Assembly: GCA_017502085.1 (NCBI GenBank)
Contig: JAFVVQ010000017.1
Coordinates: 26,130 to 90,129, forward strand
Length of the DNA stretch: 64,000 bases
DNA from: Clostridia bacterium
GTDB lineage: Bacteria > Bacillota > Clostridia > Oscillospirales > Acutalibacteraceae
Direction of reading: 5' to 3'
This document shows, one piece after another, positions 1 to 8,975 of the stretch (within the stretch, counting starts at the first letter, position 1; the number at the start of each line of letters is the position of its first letter). The notes beneath the pieces were generated by a model, which was not told where the DNA came from, ran no database searches, and saw nothing but the letters and a program-made list of their open reading frames with translations. Position numbers and translations under genes: made by a program.

Positions 1-1
1 G

Positions 2-847
2 ACCTGCGACTTTGAAGCACTTCTGACAGAGGATTTCACACCGCAAAGTGAACAGGAAATTTTTCTTTATTCCGACGACGAACTTTTCGGCAAATTCATT
101 GTTGAAAATGCAACTCCCAACGGCAACGGAAGATACTTTTTTGAATGCTCGGATGAAATAATGAAGCTTGAGGGTTCAGAATTTCCCGAGCTATCGCAAG
201 GCTCATACACCGTATCCGAAATTGCGGAAGAAATAAAAAAAGCATCAAACATCGAAATTGACGTTGCACGTTTCGGTGCTATGAGCTTAACGGGATTCAT
301 TGAAAAAGAAAAAAGCTCCCGACTTGCGGCAACTATGCTCTCATTCGGCGCAGGTGTTTATATTATAAACGAGAAAAAGAAGTTGACACTTTGCAAGCCC
401 CGCAATCGAAGGAACAAAGTTATCAATTCAAATCAGATTATCGGTTTTGCGACCTATAAGCAGAAATCACCTTGTGCTGCAGTCGATTTGCAAACCTTCA
501 GCGGAGATTTTAAAACGATATCGTCGGAAAAGATATCCAGAAACCCCTCAAAAAAAGCAAGCGACAGCAATACGACCAAATTCTATAATAAATATTCGCT
601 GATCAGCAACGTTGACAGCCGGTTCAACGAGCTTCTTGAAATGGGATATCATTGGAACGAAATCGAAGCAGATATTATCCTGAAAGACGAGAAGGTCGGC
701 GATATATTGAGAATAGAAACCCCGTTCAACGGTGTTAAGACAGGAATAATCAAATCAATGGATTGTGCCCTTTCAACCGAAGCAACGGCTCACATCGTAA
801 TTATAGAACGTGATTATGCTGCGGAAGGGGTTGAATATAATGGCTGA
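2..847 (+). CDS. Phage tail/baseplate hub-like protein (5' partial)
   Basis: The reading frame is open from base 2, so the gene starts left of the window; at least 281 residues are present. No signal peptide or membrane segment is visible. The fold looks beta-rich, and the C-terminal part carries a segment on exchange of function (GVKTGIIKSMDCAL) typical of hub or tail-associated proteins that join the tube to the baseplate. That family call rests on position and general character, not on a catalytic motif. It overlaps the next gene by 8 bases (840-847), as in compact phage operons. It could equally be another tail protein upstream of the fibre genes. Confidence 0.55.
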   Translation, partial: TCDFEALLTEDFTPQSEQEIFLYSDDELFGKFIVENATPNGNGRYFFECSDEIMKLEGSEFPELSQGSYTVSEIAEEIKKASNIEIDVARFGAMSLTGFIEKEKSSRLAATMLSFGAGVYIINEKKKLTLCKPRNRRNKVINSNQIIGFATYKQKSPCAAVDLQTFSGDFKTISSEKISRNPSKKASDSNTTKFYNKYSLISNVDSRFNELLEMGYHWNEIEADIILKDEKVGDILRIETPFNGVKTGIIKSMDCALSTEATAHIVIIERDYAAEGVEYNG

Positions 848-2255
848 AAAATATCTCTATTTTGAGATGACAAAAACGGAGCACCCAAACACGGAATTCA
901 GAGCAAAAATCGAAACAATTCCCGAATACAAAAACGCCAAAGCGTATGTCCGTTTCGAAATACAGTACAAACACTCAGGAGCAGATGAAAAGATTAACAA
1001 CTTTTGCTTCTCATACACAATGAATGAGAAAACCTGGGGTCCTTCCGTTAATTACTTATGGACGGCACACGATACATCTAGCGAATGGGTCTCCATATCT
1101 CCGTTCTGGGGATACGAATGGATTGATTACTATCCCGGGTCTAATTCTTATTATGAAGCAAATTGCGATTTTGAAATCACAATTAAATCCGATCAGTCAT
1201 CTTTCATTACATATCTCTATAAAACCGTCGGAACAGCACATTCTTCGTGGGCACTTGAGAAGATAGATATGTCGTCACCGGAAGTAACAAATCTCAAGGT
1301 GTCCGGCAACAGATACGGTTTCAATATCGGGGCAACGTTCAACACTGCTCACCGTTCATATAAAATAAATTCAATTGTATTTGAGCTTACAGGGCTGACG
1401 TATGAACAGGCAGAATCCCGTATTGGAAAAACTACTCAAGCAGACACTTCAGATTTGATTTCAAGCAGCAGTTCTTACGGTATAAGACTCACAAAAGAGA
1501 AAAATCTATCCATATCAAATGAAACCTTTTTCGACCTCAATTCGCTCAACGACTTAAGTCCCCTCGATAGCGGCGGTACGTACTATTATTCACTCGAAGT
1601 AACAGCTGAAAACGGCAAATCGAAGTCTGTATCTGGTAAATTCACGTTGCCTCAAAAAGTTACAGGCATCACCTGCGACACAAACAACGAGTTACTTCCC
1701 GATACTCAGCATCAGCTGAATTACAACGTATTGCCATCAAATGCAGAAGAGCTATCTGTGACGTTTGAAACAAGTGATCCCACAGTAGCAGTCGTTGATA
1801 ATTACGGCAATATAACCGCAGTATCTGACGGCATATGTCAAATTCTTGTAATCACGGTTGACGGTAATTTTGCCGCAAGCTGTACAATCACAGTTGTTAA
1901 CACCGAAGTATTCCCAACACTCCACGAAATACAAATTCTTTCAGCAACAGATATATCCCGAATTGCATTCGCCTGCAATTTTATCCGTGAAGAACTTATC
2001 GAAAAAGGTATTACCGTCCCTGAACTGGCAGACACCAAGGCTCAGGGCAAAGGACACCCGGTCAAAGGAATCAAATCTCTTTTTGAAACGATCGAAGCAA
2101 ACTGTCAGATTCTCCGGACAGCCTCTCCCGTTGAAATCACAAATCTTCCGCAGATCCAGATTATCAATAAGCAAAATGAGGATTGGTATTTCGTAGTTAA
2201 CAACTGGATAGACTTCCTCAACGAAATTCACACAAAAATAAACGGAGGTGGTTAA
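840..2255 (+). CDS. Phage structural protein with a Big2-type Ig domain
   Basis: A 471-residue protein. I chose the ATG at 840 because a purine-rich GGAAGGGG lies at about 822-829, and the upstream ATG at 810 has no such site. The first two thirds is beta-rich with many aromatic residues and no known motif. Residues from about 275 to 360 form a bacterial Ig-like group 2 domain (pattern VTGITCDTNNELLPDTQ, then SDPTVAVVDNYGNITAVSDG). Such domains are common in phage tail and baseplate proteins, where they may help hold carbohydrate on the host surface. The last about 100 residues look alpha-helical. Likely a baseplate or receptor-region protein; the exact role is unknown. Confidence 0.6.
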   Translation: MAEKYLYFEMTKTEHPNTEFRAKIETIPEYKNAKAYVRFEIQYKHSGADEKINNFCFSYTMNEKTWGPSVNYLWTAHDTSSEWVSISPFWGYEWIDYYPGSNSYYEANCDFEITIKSDQSSFITYLYKTVGTAHSSWALEKIDMSSPEVTNLKVSGNRYGFNIGATFNTAHRSYKINSIVFELTGLTYEQAESRIGKTTQADTSDLISSSSSYGIRLTKEKNLSISNETFFDLNSLNDLSPLDSGGTYYYSLEVTAENGKSKSVSGKFTLPQKVTGITCDTNNELLPDTQHQLNYNVLPSNAEELSVTFETSDPTVAVVDNYGNITAVSDGICQILVITVDGNFAASCTITVVNTEVFPTLHEIQILSATDISRIAFACNFIREELIEKGITVPELADTKAQGKGHPVKGIKSLFETIEANCQILRTASPVEITNLPQIQIINKQNEDWYFVVNNWIDFLNEIHTKINGGG

Positions 2256-2256
2256 A

Positions 2257-3066
2257 ATGGATTTTCGTGTTGATTTTACATCAGATAACATCCTTCCCGA
2301 CGGCAATAATTTCGGACAAGTCGGCGAACATAATGCCGCAATCCTTGTAATTACACCGCCGAAGGAAATGACGGACAATGCAGAAATTCTTTATTTTTGT
2401 CTTGCCTGTGAGGTCGGCAGAGAATACATCAAATCAGTTGTCAGATCGGAACTTTACGAAAAAGCAGAAACAATCAGAGTCCCTCTCTGGCAACAGGCAA
2501 CAATCAGTGAAACAGCAAAGCTTCAGCTTGAAGGATATGATGGCAATAATAATGTTATTATCAAATCTAAGCTTGTTGCTTATAATCTCAATCCGTCAGC
2601 AAACGGACTTCAGGTTGAAAGAGACATAAACGGAGGCAGTCTTGCAGGAAGTGTCGCAAAACTCAGCAAGGAAATTGCTGAAATGAACGAACAGAGACCT
2701 CAAATGGTAGACGGCGTGGTAGACTACACCGAGATAGCAATGTTTACGACTGATCCGACTCTTGTAGTAATCGAAACCTCGTTACTTCCTGAAAATGCAA
2801 GAGTCAAAAAAATTGAAATTCCTGACATTATGAATCAGACCAACGAGTATGTTTCGCTTGAGGATGTAATTGCAAAAGATACTGAAAACGGATATTCGTC
2901 TCCGTACTACATTATGTATCCGAAAAATATGATCGGAAATTTCTTTACCACGGCAGCAATCGTTGTCTTCTCGGCAATGAGTACGAACTCCTTCTACACC
3001 ACGGTCGAAGCCAATTTGTTTATGGACCAGAAAATCAAAATTTATTATGAAATCGAGGAGAACTAA
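2257..3066 (+). CDS. Phage baseplate upper-protein-like (BppU-like)
   Basis: A 269-residue protein. The ATG at 2257 has GGAGG at 2244-2248 with ideal spacing; the GTG at 2248 lies inside that site and is not used. The N-terminal ~120 residues read as an Ig-like beta domain (ILPDGNNFGQVGEHNAAIL to KLVAYNLNP), as in the N-terminal domain of BppU-type baseplate proteins. A short helical linker follows (AGSVAKLSKEIAEMNEQ), then a second beta-rich domain. The assignment is by general layout and gene order, directly between the Ig-domain structural gene and the lysis genes; no catalytic motif is present. Confidence 0.5.
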   Translation: MDFRVDFTSDNILPDGNNFGQVGEHNAAILVITPPKEMTDNAEILYFCLACEVGREYIKSVVRSELYEKAETIRVPLWQQATISETAKLQLEGYDGNNNVIIKSKLVAYNLNPSANGLQVERDINGGSLAGSVAKLSKEIAEMNEQRPQMVDGVVDYTEIAMFTTDPTLVVIETSLLPENARVKKIEIPDIMNQTNEYVSLEDVIAKDTENGYSSPYYIMYPKNMIGNFFTTAAIVVFSAMSTNSFYTTVEANLFMDQKIKIYYEIEEN

Positions 3067-3067
3067 A

Positions 3068-3418
3068 ATGAAGATTATTATTGACACAAAAGAAACAATT
3101 ATGGTCGTTAACAACGAAACAAACTATTCAGTCATTCCCGATCTTTACGGCTACGGATCTGTCGCATTTCTTGCAGACTCTATTCCGAAGGATGCAATCA
3201 TAACGGGCATCTTTGCTGACGGCAGAAGTCTCGAAAATTATCGCCTTAATTGTGACGGCGCATCCATTATTCTTCCGAGCGAGGAAAAACACGAAGGACA
3301 CAATGTTGTAGCTGTATTCACAAGCCCCAACGGCGGGGATCTTTATGACCTTGCGGTGGCGAACCTCATCACAAACTTTGTAGTTGAGTATATCAATCCC
3401 GTCCTCCTGATTCAGTAA
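3068..3418 (+). CDS. Small phage protein of unknown function
   Basis: A 116-residue protein. The ATG at 3068 follows GAGGAG at 3055-3060 and starts two bases after the stop of the upstream gene. Not recognised. It is a mixed beta-rich sequence with no signal peptide and no clear membrane segment. Its place, between baseplate-type genes and the holin, is where phages often keep small tail-fibre accessory or pre-lysis proteins. Confidence 0.5.
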   Translation: MKIIIDTKETIMVVNNETNYSVIPDLYGYGSVAFLADSIPKDAIITGIFADGRSLENYRLNCDGASIILPSEEKHEGHNVVAVFTSPNGGDLYDLAVANLITNFVVEYINPVLLIQ

Positions 3419-3439
3419 AAAAAGAAAGGAATGTATAAG

Positions 3440-4492
3440 ATGAAACATATTGCTTTATTCAGCGCAGGTGCAGTCGGATCTGTAATTGCCTCTTTCTTTG
3501 GCGGTTGGTCGGCAGCGATGACAACGCTTCTTATTTTTATGACCATCGACTATGTGTCCGGCCTTATTGTTGCGGGTGTATTCCACAACTCAACGAAGAC
3601 CGAAACAGGCGCACTCGAATCAAGAGCAGGGCTCAAAGGTCTCTGCCGAAAAGGCGCAATGCTGCTCATTGTACTCATAGCCTGCAGACTCGATATTATG
3701 CTGACAACCGCATATGTCAAAGATATGGTTTGTATCGCATTCATTCTCAATGAGCTTATAAGTATTGTTGAAAATTTCGGCCTTATGGGTGTACCGATCC
3801 CGCAGATTATTGTTAAAGCAATCGACCTCCTGAAGAAGAAAAACCCTTCAGAAAAAGGTGGAGGAACAATGACTTTTGACGAGTTTATCGAAAAATATAT
3901 CGGAAAAGCGGTTGACTATGACGGTAGTTGCGGTGTTCAGTGTGTAGACTTTGCAAAAATGGTGATGAAATATGTTCTCGGAATAACCCCGAAAGCAATC
4001 GGCAATGCTCACGCATACTTTGATGATTTTTATGAACACAGCTTCCTTAAAAATAATTTTCTCCTTATAAAAAACACTCCTGAGTTTGTCCCGCAGAAGG
4101 GAGATTTTTGCGTATGGAGTAAATCAATGAACGGTTACGGTCACATAGCGATTGCATCAGGCGAAGGAGATACAAAACACTTCTTTACATACGACCAAAA
4201 CTGGGGAGGTAAACAGGCAAAAAAGGTAGAACACAATTACAAGTATTTTCTCGGAGTTCTCAGGCCGCTTGATCAGACTGCATTTGAAACAAGCAAAGCT
4301 ATTTACTTCCCGAAATATACGGGCGACAGCATCAGTTTTTCCGATGCGCTCAAAGAGATCGGAGCAAAGAACAGATTCGATTATCGCCGTAAAATCGCAG
4401 TCGCAAACAACATCAAAGCTTATATGGGAACAGCGCAACAGAACATCAAGCTTTTCTCTATGCTCAAGCAGGGAAAACTCTTGAAACCGTAA
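3440..4492 (+). CDS. Holin-endolysin fusion (phage holin 4 family + CHAP)
   Basis: A 350-residue protein from ATG 3440, which is well spaced from GAAAGGA at 3424-3430; the ATG at 3431 directly abuts that site. Residues 1 to about 135 are a phage_holin_4/TIGR01593-type holin: three or four hydrophobic segments, the motif TIDYVSGL, and a basic tail (LLKKKNPSE). Residues 144-350 are an endolysin with a CHAP amidohydrolase/peptidase domain: FIEKYIGKAVDYDG, candidate nucleophile Cys168 in GVQCVDF, and candidate His235 in GYGHIAIASG. The last about 55 residues look like a wall-binding repeat. In most phages these are two genes; here no stop lies between them. A strong internal ribosome binding site precedes Met144, so free endolysin may also be made. 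Confidence 0.85.
   Translation: MKHIALFSAGAVGSVIASFFGGWSAAMTTLLIFMTIDYVSGLIVAGVFHNSTKTETGALESRAGLKGLCRKGAMLLIVLIACRLDIMLTTAYVKDMVCIAFILNELISIVENFGLMGVPIPQIIVKAIDLLKKKNPSEKGGGTMTFDEFIEKYIGKAVDYDGSCGVQCVDFAKMVMKYVLGITPKAIGNAHAYFDDFYEHSFLKNNFLLIKNTPEFVPQKGDFCVWSKSMNGYGHIAIASGEGDTKHFFTYDQNWGGKQAKKVEHNYKYFLGVLRPLDQTAFETSKAIYFPKYTGDSISFSDALKEIGAKNRFDYRRKIAVANNIKAYMGTAQQNIKLFSMLKQGKLLKP
3857..3871 (+). promoter_or_regulatory. Internal in-frame ribosome binding site and ATG for the endolysin part
   Basis: GGTGGAGG at 3857-3864 is followed by ATG at 3869-3871. This ATG is in frame with the holin-endolysin ORF (codon 144) and sits exactly at the domain junction. It would give a 207-residue endolysin without the membrane part. 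Inferred to be a working second start; the signal is as strong as that of any gene around it. Confidence 0.65.
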
Positions 4493-4508
4493 GAAAGGAC
4501 GTGCAACA

Positions 4509-4604
4509 ATGGGACACTGGATTCTCACAAGCGGCAGCCTCTATGTCGTAATTTTCGTTACAATCATCAGAGGGATCATTGATAACATCGCAAATCTTTT
4601 CTGA
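4509..4604 (+). CDS. 31-residue single-span membrane protein
   Basis: Starts at ATG 4509 after AAAGGA at 4495-4500, 17 bases downstream of the endolysin stop. The 31-residue product begins MGHWILTSGSLYVVIFV and holds one hydrophobic segment of about 15 residues followed by an Arg and polar residues. It is the last ORF before the terminator at 4642. Small membrane proteins after endolysins are often second holins or lysis regulators; nothing else in the sequence supports a specific job. Confidence 0.5.
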   Translation: MGHWILTSGSLYVVIFVTIIRGIIDNIANLF

Positions 4605-4641
4605 TTTTGTAAAGGCATAACATAACAAATAAAAAAACATT

Positions 4642-4680
4642 CCCCCGGAACAACAAAAGTGTAGTTTCGGGGGATTTTTC
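4642..4680 (+). terminator. Intrinsic terminator of the phage lysis operon
   Basis: Stem CCCCCGGAAC (4642-4651) pairs with GTTTCGGGGG (4664-4673, one G-T pair), loop of 12, then ATTTTTC. It follows the last rightward phage ORF. Two copies of GACTTGCAT (4681-4689 and 4692-4700) lie just after it. Confidence 0.8.
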
Positions 4681-4760
4681 GACTTGCATTTGACTTGCAT
4701 ATTTAATTTGTTTTTCAATTTTTACGATTTTTTTCGCCTTAAAATAAAAAATAACAAGCA

Positions 4761-4803
4761 AAAGAAAAAACCTCAAAACCCTTATTTTTCAAGGATTTCA
4801 AGG
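4761..4803 (-). terminator. Intrinsic terminator of the tRNA-fMet gene
   Basis: Read on the minus strand, a 13-pair stem with some G-T pairs (4791-4803 with 4771-4783) and a 7-base loop is followed by TTTTTTCTTT. It begins 9 bases past the tRNA 3' end. Confidence 0.7.
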
Positions 4804-4812
4804 CTTTTTCTT

Positions 4813-4889
<77 letters not shown>

Positions 4890-4918
4890 ATATATATTCT
4901 CTTGCTTGGTGCTTTATA

Positions 4919-4946
4919 ATTATACACGTATTTCAGGATTTGTCAA
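4919..4946 (-). promoter_or_regulatory. Promoter of tRNA-fMet
   Basis: On the minus strand TTGACA (4941-4946), 16 bases, then TATAAT (4919-4924): both hexamers match the consensus fully. The expected start lies about 20 bases before the mature tRNA 5' end. Confidence 0.85.
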
Positions 4947-5160
4947 GTGTTTTTTTAAAATTTTCTTTTATATTTATTTTTACACTTTTTCATTTCTTAT
5001 TATATGCGTTTTTTTCAAAATTATCCCACCTAAAAACAAACACTTTTTCCTTCTACTGTTCAAACACACGGCATATCAACATAATGTTTGACACGCCAGT
5101 TAATAGTATGTTAATATTATAATATTAATACTTTTAACGTATGAAACAGGAGATGATTGT

Positions 5161-6648
5161 ATGGGCGAAGAAAACAAGAGCGTTGAAACTCAGAACAGCA
5201 AACAGGAGCACAAGCGACTTATCCGTCCGAGAGAAATTGCCGCTTTTGCCGCAACGTCATACACAATCAATAATCTCACCTCGTTCATCGGTGCCACAAA
5301 GCAATACTTTATGATGAGCTTTATGGGACTCTCAGGCACGGCATTCGGTACTCTCAGCATGGTTTCTACTATCTGGGATGCTCTTGACGATCCGATTTCA
5401 GGCGTCATCATCGACCGTTGCAGAACACGTTGGGGCAGACTTCGTCCGTTCCTCATTTTTTCAATGCCGTTCTGGGCAATTGCATCCGTGCTTTTTTATA
5501 CGGTACCTAACAGCTTCAACAATACGCAGATGTTTATTTACGCCCTTGCGGCAACCATCATCTACGGCATCGGTTTTTCATATCTGAGCGGCTGGGAACT
5601 TCTGCTTTATAACATAACCCCGAACACAAACGAACGAAGCACTCTGATTGCAACTCAGAAATTCGTTAATCTTTTCACATGGCTCCCCTCCCTCGTTCCC
5701 GTTTTCGTCGACTTCGTTCCGAATATCACGAAAAATGCCGTCACCCAGCCTGAGGTTTACAAAGGCTTTTCAACCTTCTTCGTGCTTTTCGCCGTGGGCG
5801 GTGCATTATTCGGCTTCTTCAATATGAGGGAAAGAGTTTCCATCGCTTCGAAAGAAGAACTGAAGGAAACGGGATTTTTCAAATCCGCCAAGTCCATTAT
5901 TACCTGCCGTCCTCTCGGCGCACTTCTTCTCTCAAACTTCTTCGGAGGAATCAAGGGTGTCGGCGGTGCATCGGAAGATTTCTTCTGGCTAAACTGTACG
6001 GGTAAGCTCTCAAACAGGCTCCTCTGCAGTCTTTTCACGGGTATTCCGAATTATTTCATCACTCCCCTCGCCCCCAAACTGATTGCAAAGCTCGGTCTGC
6101 GCACCACCGCAATTTCAGCAGGTATTTTCAGCGGCGCCGCATACACGATTCTCTATTTCGTCGGCTATAAACCTACGGGCAACAGTCTCATCGACTTTAT
6201 CTGGGTTACCGTTGCACTGACGGTATGCGGTTTGCCCAACCACGTTATGGGTGTTTGCGATCCCCTTCTCAAGGGTGATATGTACGACTACCTCGAATGG
6301 CAGACGGGTATCCGCAACGAAGGTATCGTCAATGCGGTTTCAAGCTACGTCAACAAGCTTTCATCCAGTGTTCATTCCTGGCTTTCCGGTGCGGTATTCG
6401 ACTGGATAAAGTTCAAGCCGCAGAAGGATATCTACGGCAATATTGTTCCCCACAAGAATCCGAAGGTGCTTCAGGGCATCTGGGGAATTTTCTGCCTCGC
6501 TCCCGCCGCCGCAAGATTCGGCTACGGACTTTCACTTCTTCTTTTCAACGTTCACGGCGAAAAGAAGGAGAGAATGCTTGCAGAACTCGAAGAACACAGA
6601 ATAGCACGAACTGCTATGAAACAAAAGGATTTGGAGAGTATAGAATGA
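5161..6648 (+). CDS. GPH-family sugar:cation symporter (MFS_2)
   Basis: A 495-residue inner-membrane protein with about 12 hydrophobic segments. The loop after the second segment, DDPISGVIIDRCRTRWGR followed by LRPFL, is the signature of the glycoside-pentoside-hexuronide:cation symporters, which import sugars or uronides with H+ or Na+. RBS AGGAGA at 5149-5154. A TTGACA at 5088-5093 suggests a promoter, but its -10 is unclear in an AT-rich stretch. The stop overlaps the start of the next gene (ATGA), so the transporter and the hydrolase are translated together and probably share a substrate. The substrate itself cannot be read from the sequence. Confidence 0.85.
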   Translation: MGEENKSVETQNSKQEHKRLIRPREIAAFAATSYTINNLTSFIGATKQYFMMSFMGLSGTAFGTLSMVSTIWDALDDPISGVIIDRCRTRWGRLRPFLIFSMPFWAIASVLFYTVPNSFNNTQMFIYALAATIIYGIGFSYLSGWELLLYNITPNTNERSTLIATQKFVNLFTWLPSLVPVFVDFVPNITKNAVTQPEVYKGFSTFFVLFAVGGALFGFFNMRERVSIASKEELKETGFFKSAKSIITCRPLGALLLSNFFGGIKGVGGASEDFFWLNCTGKLSNRLLCSLFTGIPNYFITPLAPKLIAKLGLRTTAISAGIFSGAAYTILYFVGYKPTGNSLIDFIWVTVALTVCGLPNHVMGVCDPLLKGDMYDYLEWQTGIRNEGIVNAVSSYVNKLSSSVHSWLSGAVFDWIKFKPQKDIYGNIVPHKNPKVLQGIWGIFCLAPAAARFGYGLSLLLFNVHGEKKERMLAELEEHRIARTAMKQKDLESIE

Positions 6649-8861
6649 TTAAATATCTGGAATTCAGAATATTCGCAGAGACTCCGCCGTCAAAGAAAGC
6701 GGCGGGACTCTTTTCCGATGAACTCAGACTGCGTATCAACGATACATACATAACCGAATGCGGCAAAGACCGTGCAAATTTTCTTTTCATCGAGGATTCC
6801 TCGTTATCAAAGGACAGCTACTCCATCGTTTGCACAGACGAAAAAACAACCGTTTACGCAAGCGGGATCCGAGGCTTTATTTTCGGCATCGGTATGTTCC
6901 TTCGCAAGATTGAAAAGGTCGGCAACTATATTTATCTGACCGAAGATATTTCAGGAAATTATACTCCCGATAAGGTTATCAGAGGTCATCAGATAGGTTA
7001 CAGAACAACACCCAACACATACGATGCCTGGAGCTACGAAGACTACCGCAGATATTATCTCGATATGATGTTTTTCGGCTCAAATACGGTTGAACACATT
7101 CCCTATGAAAACGGTGTTTCGAAGAGAAACCGCCTGATGAAATATGACGAGGAGGAATTCATCGTCAACGCTTCGGCAATGGCGGATGAATTCGATCTCG
7201 ACGTCTCCGTATGGCATCCCAACAATGACGGTGAAACAGTTGAATTTGCTGTTGAAAGGCGAAGAAAACTCTATGAAAAAATGCCTCGTCTCAACGTTGT
7301 TTTTCCGCCCGGAGGTGACCCGGGTGAGCTTCAGCCCGAGGAATTTGTTCTGCGTTGCAGAGAAATCGCAAAAGCGGCAAAAGCATCGCACCCCGATTGT
7401 CAGATGTGGCCATCGGCTCAACAGCCCCACTCAATCCACGATTGGGGAATCCGTTTCATTGGCGAAATGGAGAAACTTCCCGACGAAATCAGCGGTGTTA
7501 TTATCGGTCCCAACAGAGCATTCCCGATAGATGAGCTTCGCCGCAGATTACCTGCAAAATATCCGATGCGTCTCTATCCCGATATCACCCACAACGTCAG
7601 ATGCGAATATCCCGTTCATTTCGACCGCAACGATTGGCATTTCGCTCTCACAACGGGTCTGAGCCGTGAATGCACCAATCCCAGACCGCGTGAATACAGA
7701 CTCATCCACCGACTCACAAGACCTTACGTTATCGGCTCTGTCAGTTACTCTGAGGGTATAACAGATGACGTCAACAAGGCAGTCTGGGCAGATATGGATT
7801 TCTTCCCCGACTGCGACCTGAACACAACTCTGCTTGACTATTGCCGCCTTTTCTTCTTCGGTGCGGATGCTCGGAAGATAGCGGATTCCATTCTACTTCT
7901 TGAACTGAGCTGGCAATGTGATCCCGCCGAAAATCCATCAATCGACAACAATCTCCGCATTTATGATGAGCTTTCCGTTGCTTATCCGTTCCTCAACAAA
8001 AACTGGAGATTTCTCCAGCTTTATATGAGAGCAAAGTGCGACTGGGTGCTCCGTCACAGAAGGCTCTTTGAACTTGACCTCATCAGAAAGGCAAGCAAAA
8101 AAATCAGATACGGCAAAATCGATGAGGCAAAAACGATTCTTCTCACCGAATTCGATGAAAATTATAAAAAGATACGAAACGATATCACTGACCTGGCAAA
8201 AAAACTCTTCGATCTCATCGGCCTGCAGTCGGATATCAAGAATTACTGTGCCGATAACTGGGAAAGAGGTGCAATCCTCGAAACGATAGATTTGCCGATT
8301 ACCGACAGAAAATGGCTTCTCGGCAAAATTGATTCGGCAGCCGAAACGTCCGATCCCGTCGGATATATGCAGAAGATTCTTGACCGCAACAAAGTTGACG
8401 GTGATGAATACTATTTCTCTGTTGCTCTTAACGGTCTTGAACAGTGCGGCGTTGATCAGACGGGTGAAATCTATATGAATTTCCAGGGTGACAGACCCAA
8501 CGTGAATGACGGTTCGATGCCGACGTGTATGTTCAAGGTATATGACAACCTCACGTTCAGATGCAAAATCGGCGGTCTGACCGCTGACTGCGATTATGAA
8601 CTTAAAGTCACGTATGCTGACAGAAAAATCGACTCACACAATCATAAAATCACAGTAAACGGTGTTACGATCTATGAAGGTCCTCAGTTCGGCGGTGAAA
8701 CCGACGAAGAATTTGATAAAACTATGCTCTGTGACGGATTTGTCAGTGCGAGTTACGCAATACCGAAAAACATTCTCGTCAACGGCTGTGCCGAACTTGA
8801 GCTGAGCGAACCCGAAATGGGAGTTATGTTTACCGAATTTGTCATCAGAAAAAAGAGATGA
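6645..8861 (+). CDS. Putative glycoside hydrolase, GH67/GH20-like layout
   Basis: A 738-residue cytoplasmic protein without signal peptide. I chose ATG 6645, which overlaps the upstream stop as ATGA; the longer ORF to the left is an artefact. Residues about 1-105 resemble the small alpha/beta N-terminal domain seen before GH20, GH67 and GH84 barrels (VYASGIRGFIFGIGMFLRK). Residues about 110-500 look like a (beta/alpha)8 barrel rich in acidic and aromatic residues (IGPNRAFPIDELRRRL, SVSYSEGITDDVNKAVWAD). A helical section and a C-terminal beta domain, possibly carbohydrate-binding, follow. Exact family and catalytic residues are not certain; alpha-glucuronidase-like activity is one possibility given the GPH symporter it is coupled to. 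Confidence 0.6.
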   Translation: MIKYLEFRIFAETPPSKKAAGLFSDELRLRINDTYITECGKDRANFLFIEDSSLSKDSYSIVCTDEKTTVYASGIRGFIFGIGMFLRKIEKVGNYIYLTEDISGNYTPDKVIRGHQIGYRTTPNTYDAWSYEDYRRYYLDMMFFGSNTVEHIPYENGVSKRNRLMKYDEEEFIVNASAMADEFDLDVSVWHPNNDGETVEFAVERRRKLYEKMPRLNVVFPPGGDPGELQPEEFVLRCREIAKAAKASHPDCQMWPSAQQPHSIHDWGIRFIGEMEKLPDEISGVIIGPNRAFPIDELRRRLPAKYPMRLYPDITHNVRCEYPVHFDRNDWHFALTTGLSRECTNPRPREYRLIHRLTRPYVIGSVSYSEGITDDVNKAVWADMDFFPDCDLNTTLLDYCRLFFFGADARKIADSILLLELSWQCDPAENPSIDNNLRIYDELSVAYPFLNKNWRFLQLYMRAKCDWVLRHRRLFELDLIRKASKKIRYGKIDEAKTILLTEFDENYKKIRNDITDLAKKLFDLIGLQSDIKNYCADNWERGAILETIDLPITDRKWLLGKIDSAAETSDPVGYMQKILDRNKVDGDEYYFSVALNGLEQCGVDQTGEIYMNFQGDRPNVNDGSMPTCMFKVYDNLTFRCKIGGLTADCDYELKVTYADRKIDSHNHKITVNGVTIYEGPQFGGETDEEFDKTMLCDGFVSASYAIPKNILVNGCAELELSEPEMGVMFTEFVIRKKR

Positions 8862-8897
8862 TTCCGTCTGCCGAAATCAAAGATTTTTAATATCTGC

Positions 8898-8926
8898 TTG
8901 ACATAATTCTTTAATTATTTTATTAT
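8898..8926 (+). promoter_or_regulatory. Promoter of the flavoenzyme gene
   Basis: TTGACA (8898-8903), 17 bases, TATTAT (8921-8926), about 50 bases before the ATG at 8976. The upstream gene ends at 8861, so this flavoenzyme has its own transcript. Confidence 0.75.
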
Positions 8927-8975
8927 TATATAGGTTAAATTTTATAACAAATATTCATATAAGGATGTGTTATTG

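Noticed and set aside
1-4678. Tailocin or contractile injection system instead of a prophage
   Set aside because: Only tail-end and lysis genes are visible, so it cannot be excluded, but no sheath, tube or ATPase gene is in view to support it.
5088-5123. Full promoter for the GPH symporter gene
   Set aside because: TTGACA is present, but the best -10 TATAAT is 24 bases away; hexamers at proper spacing are poor in this AT-rich run, so I did not list it as a feature.
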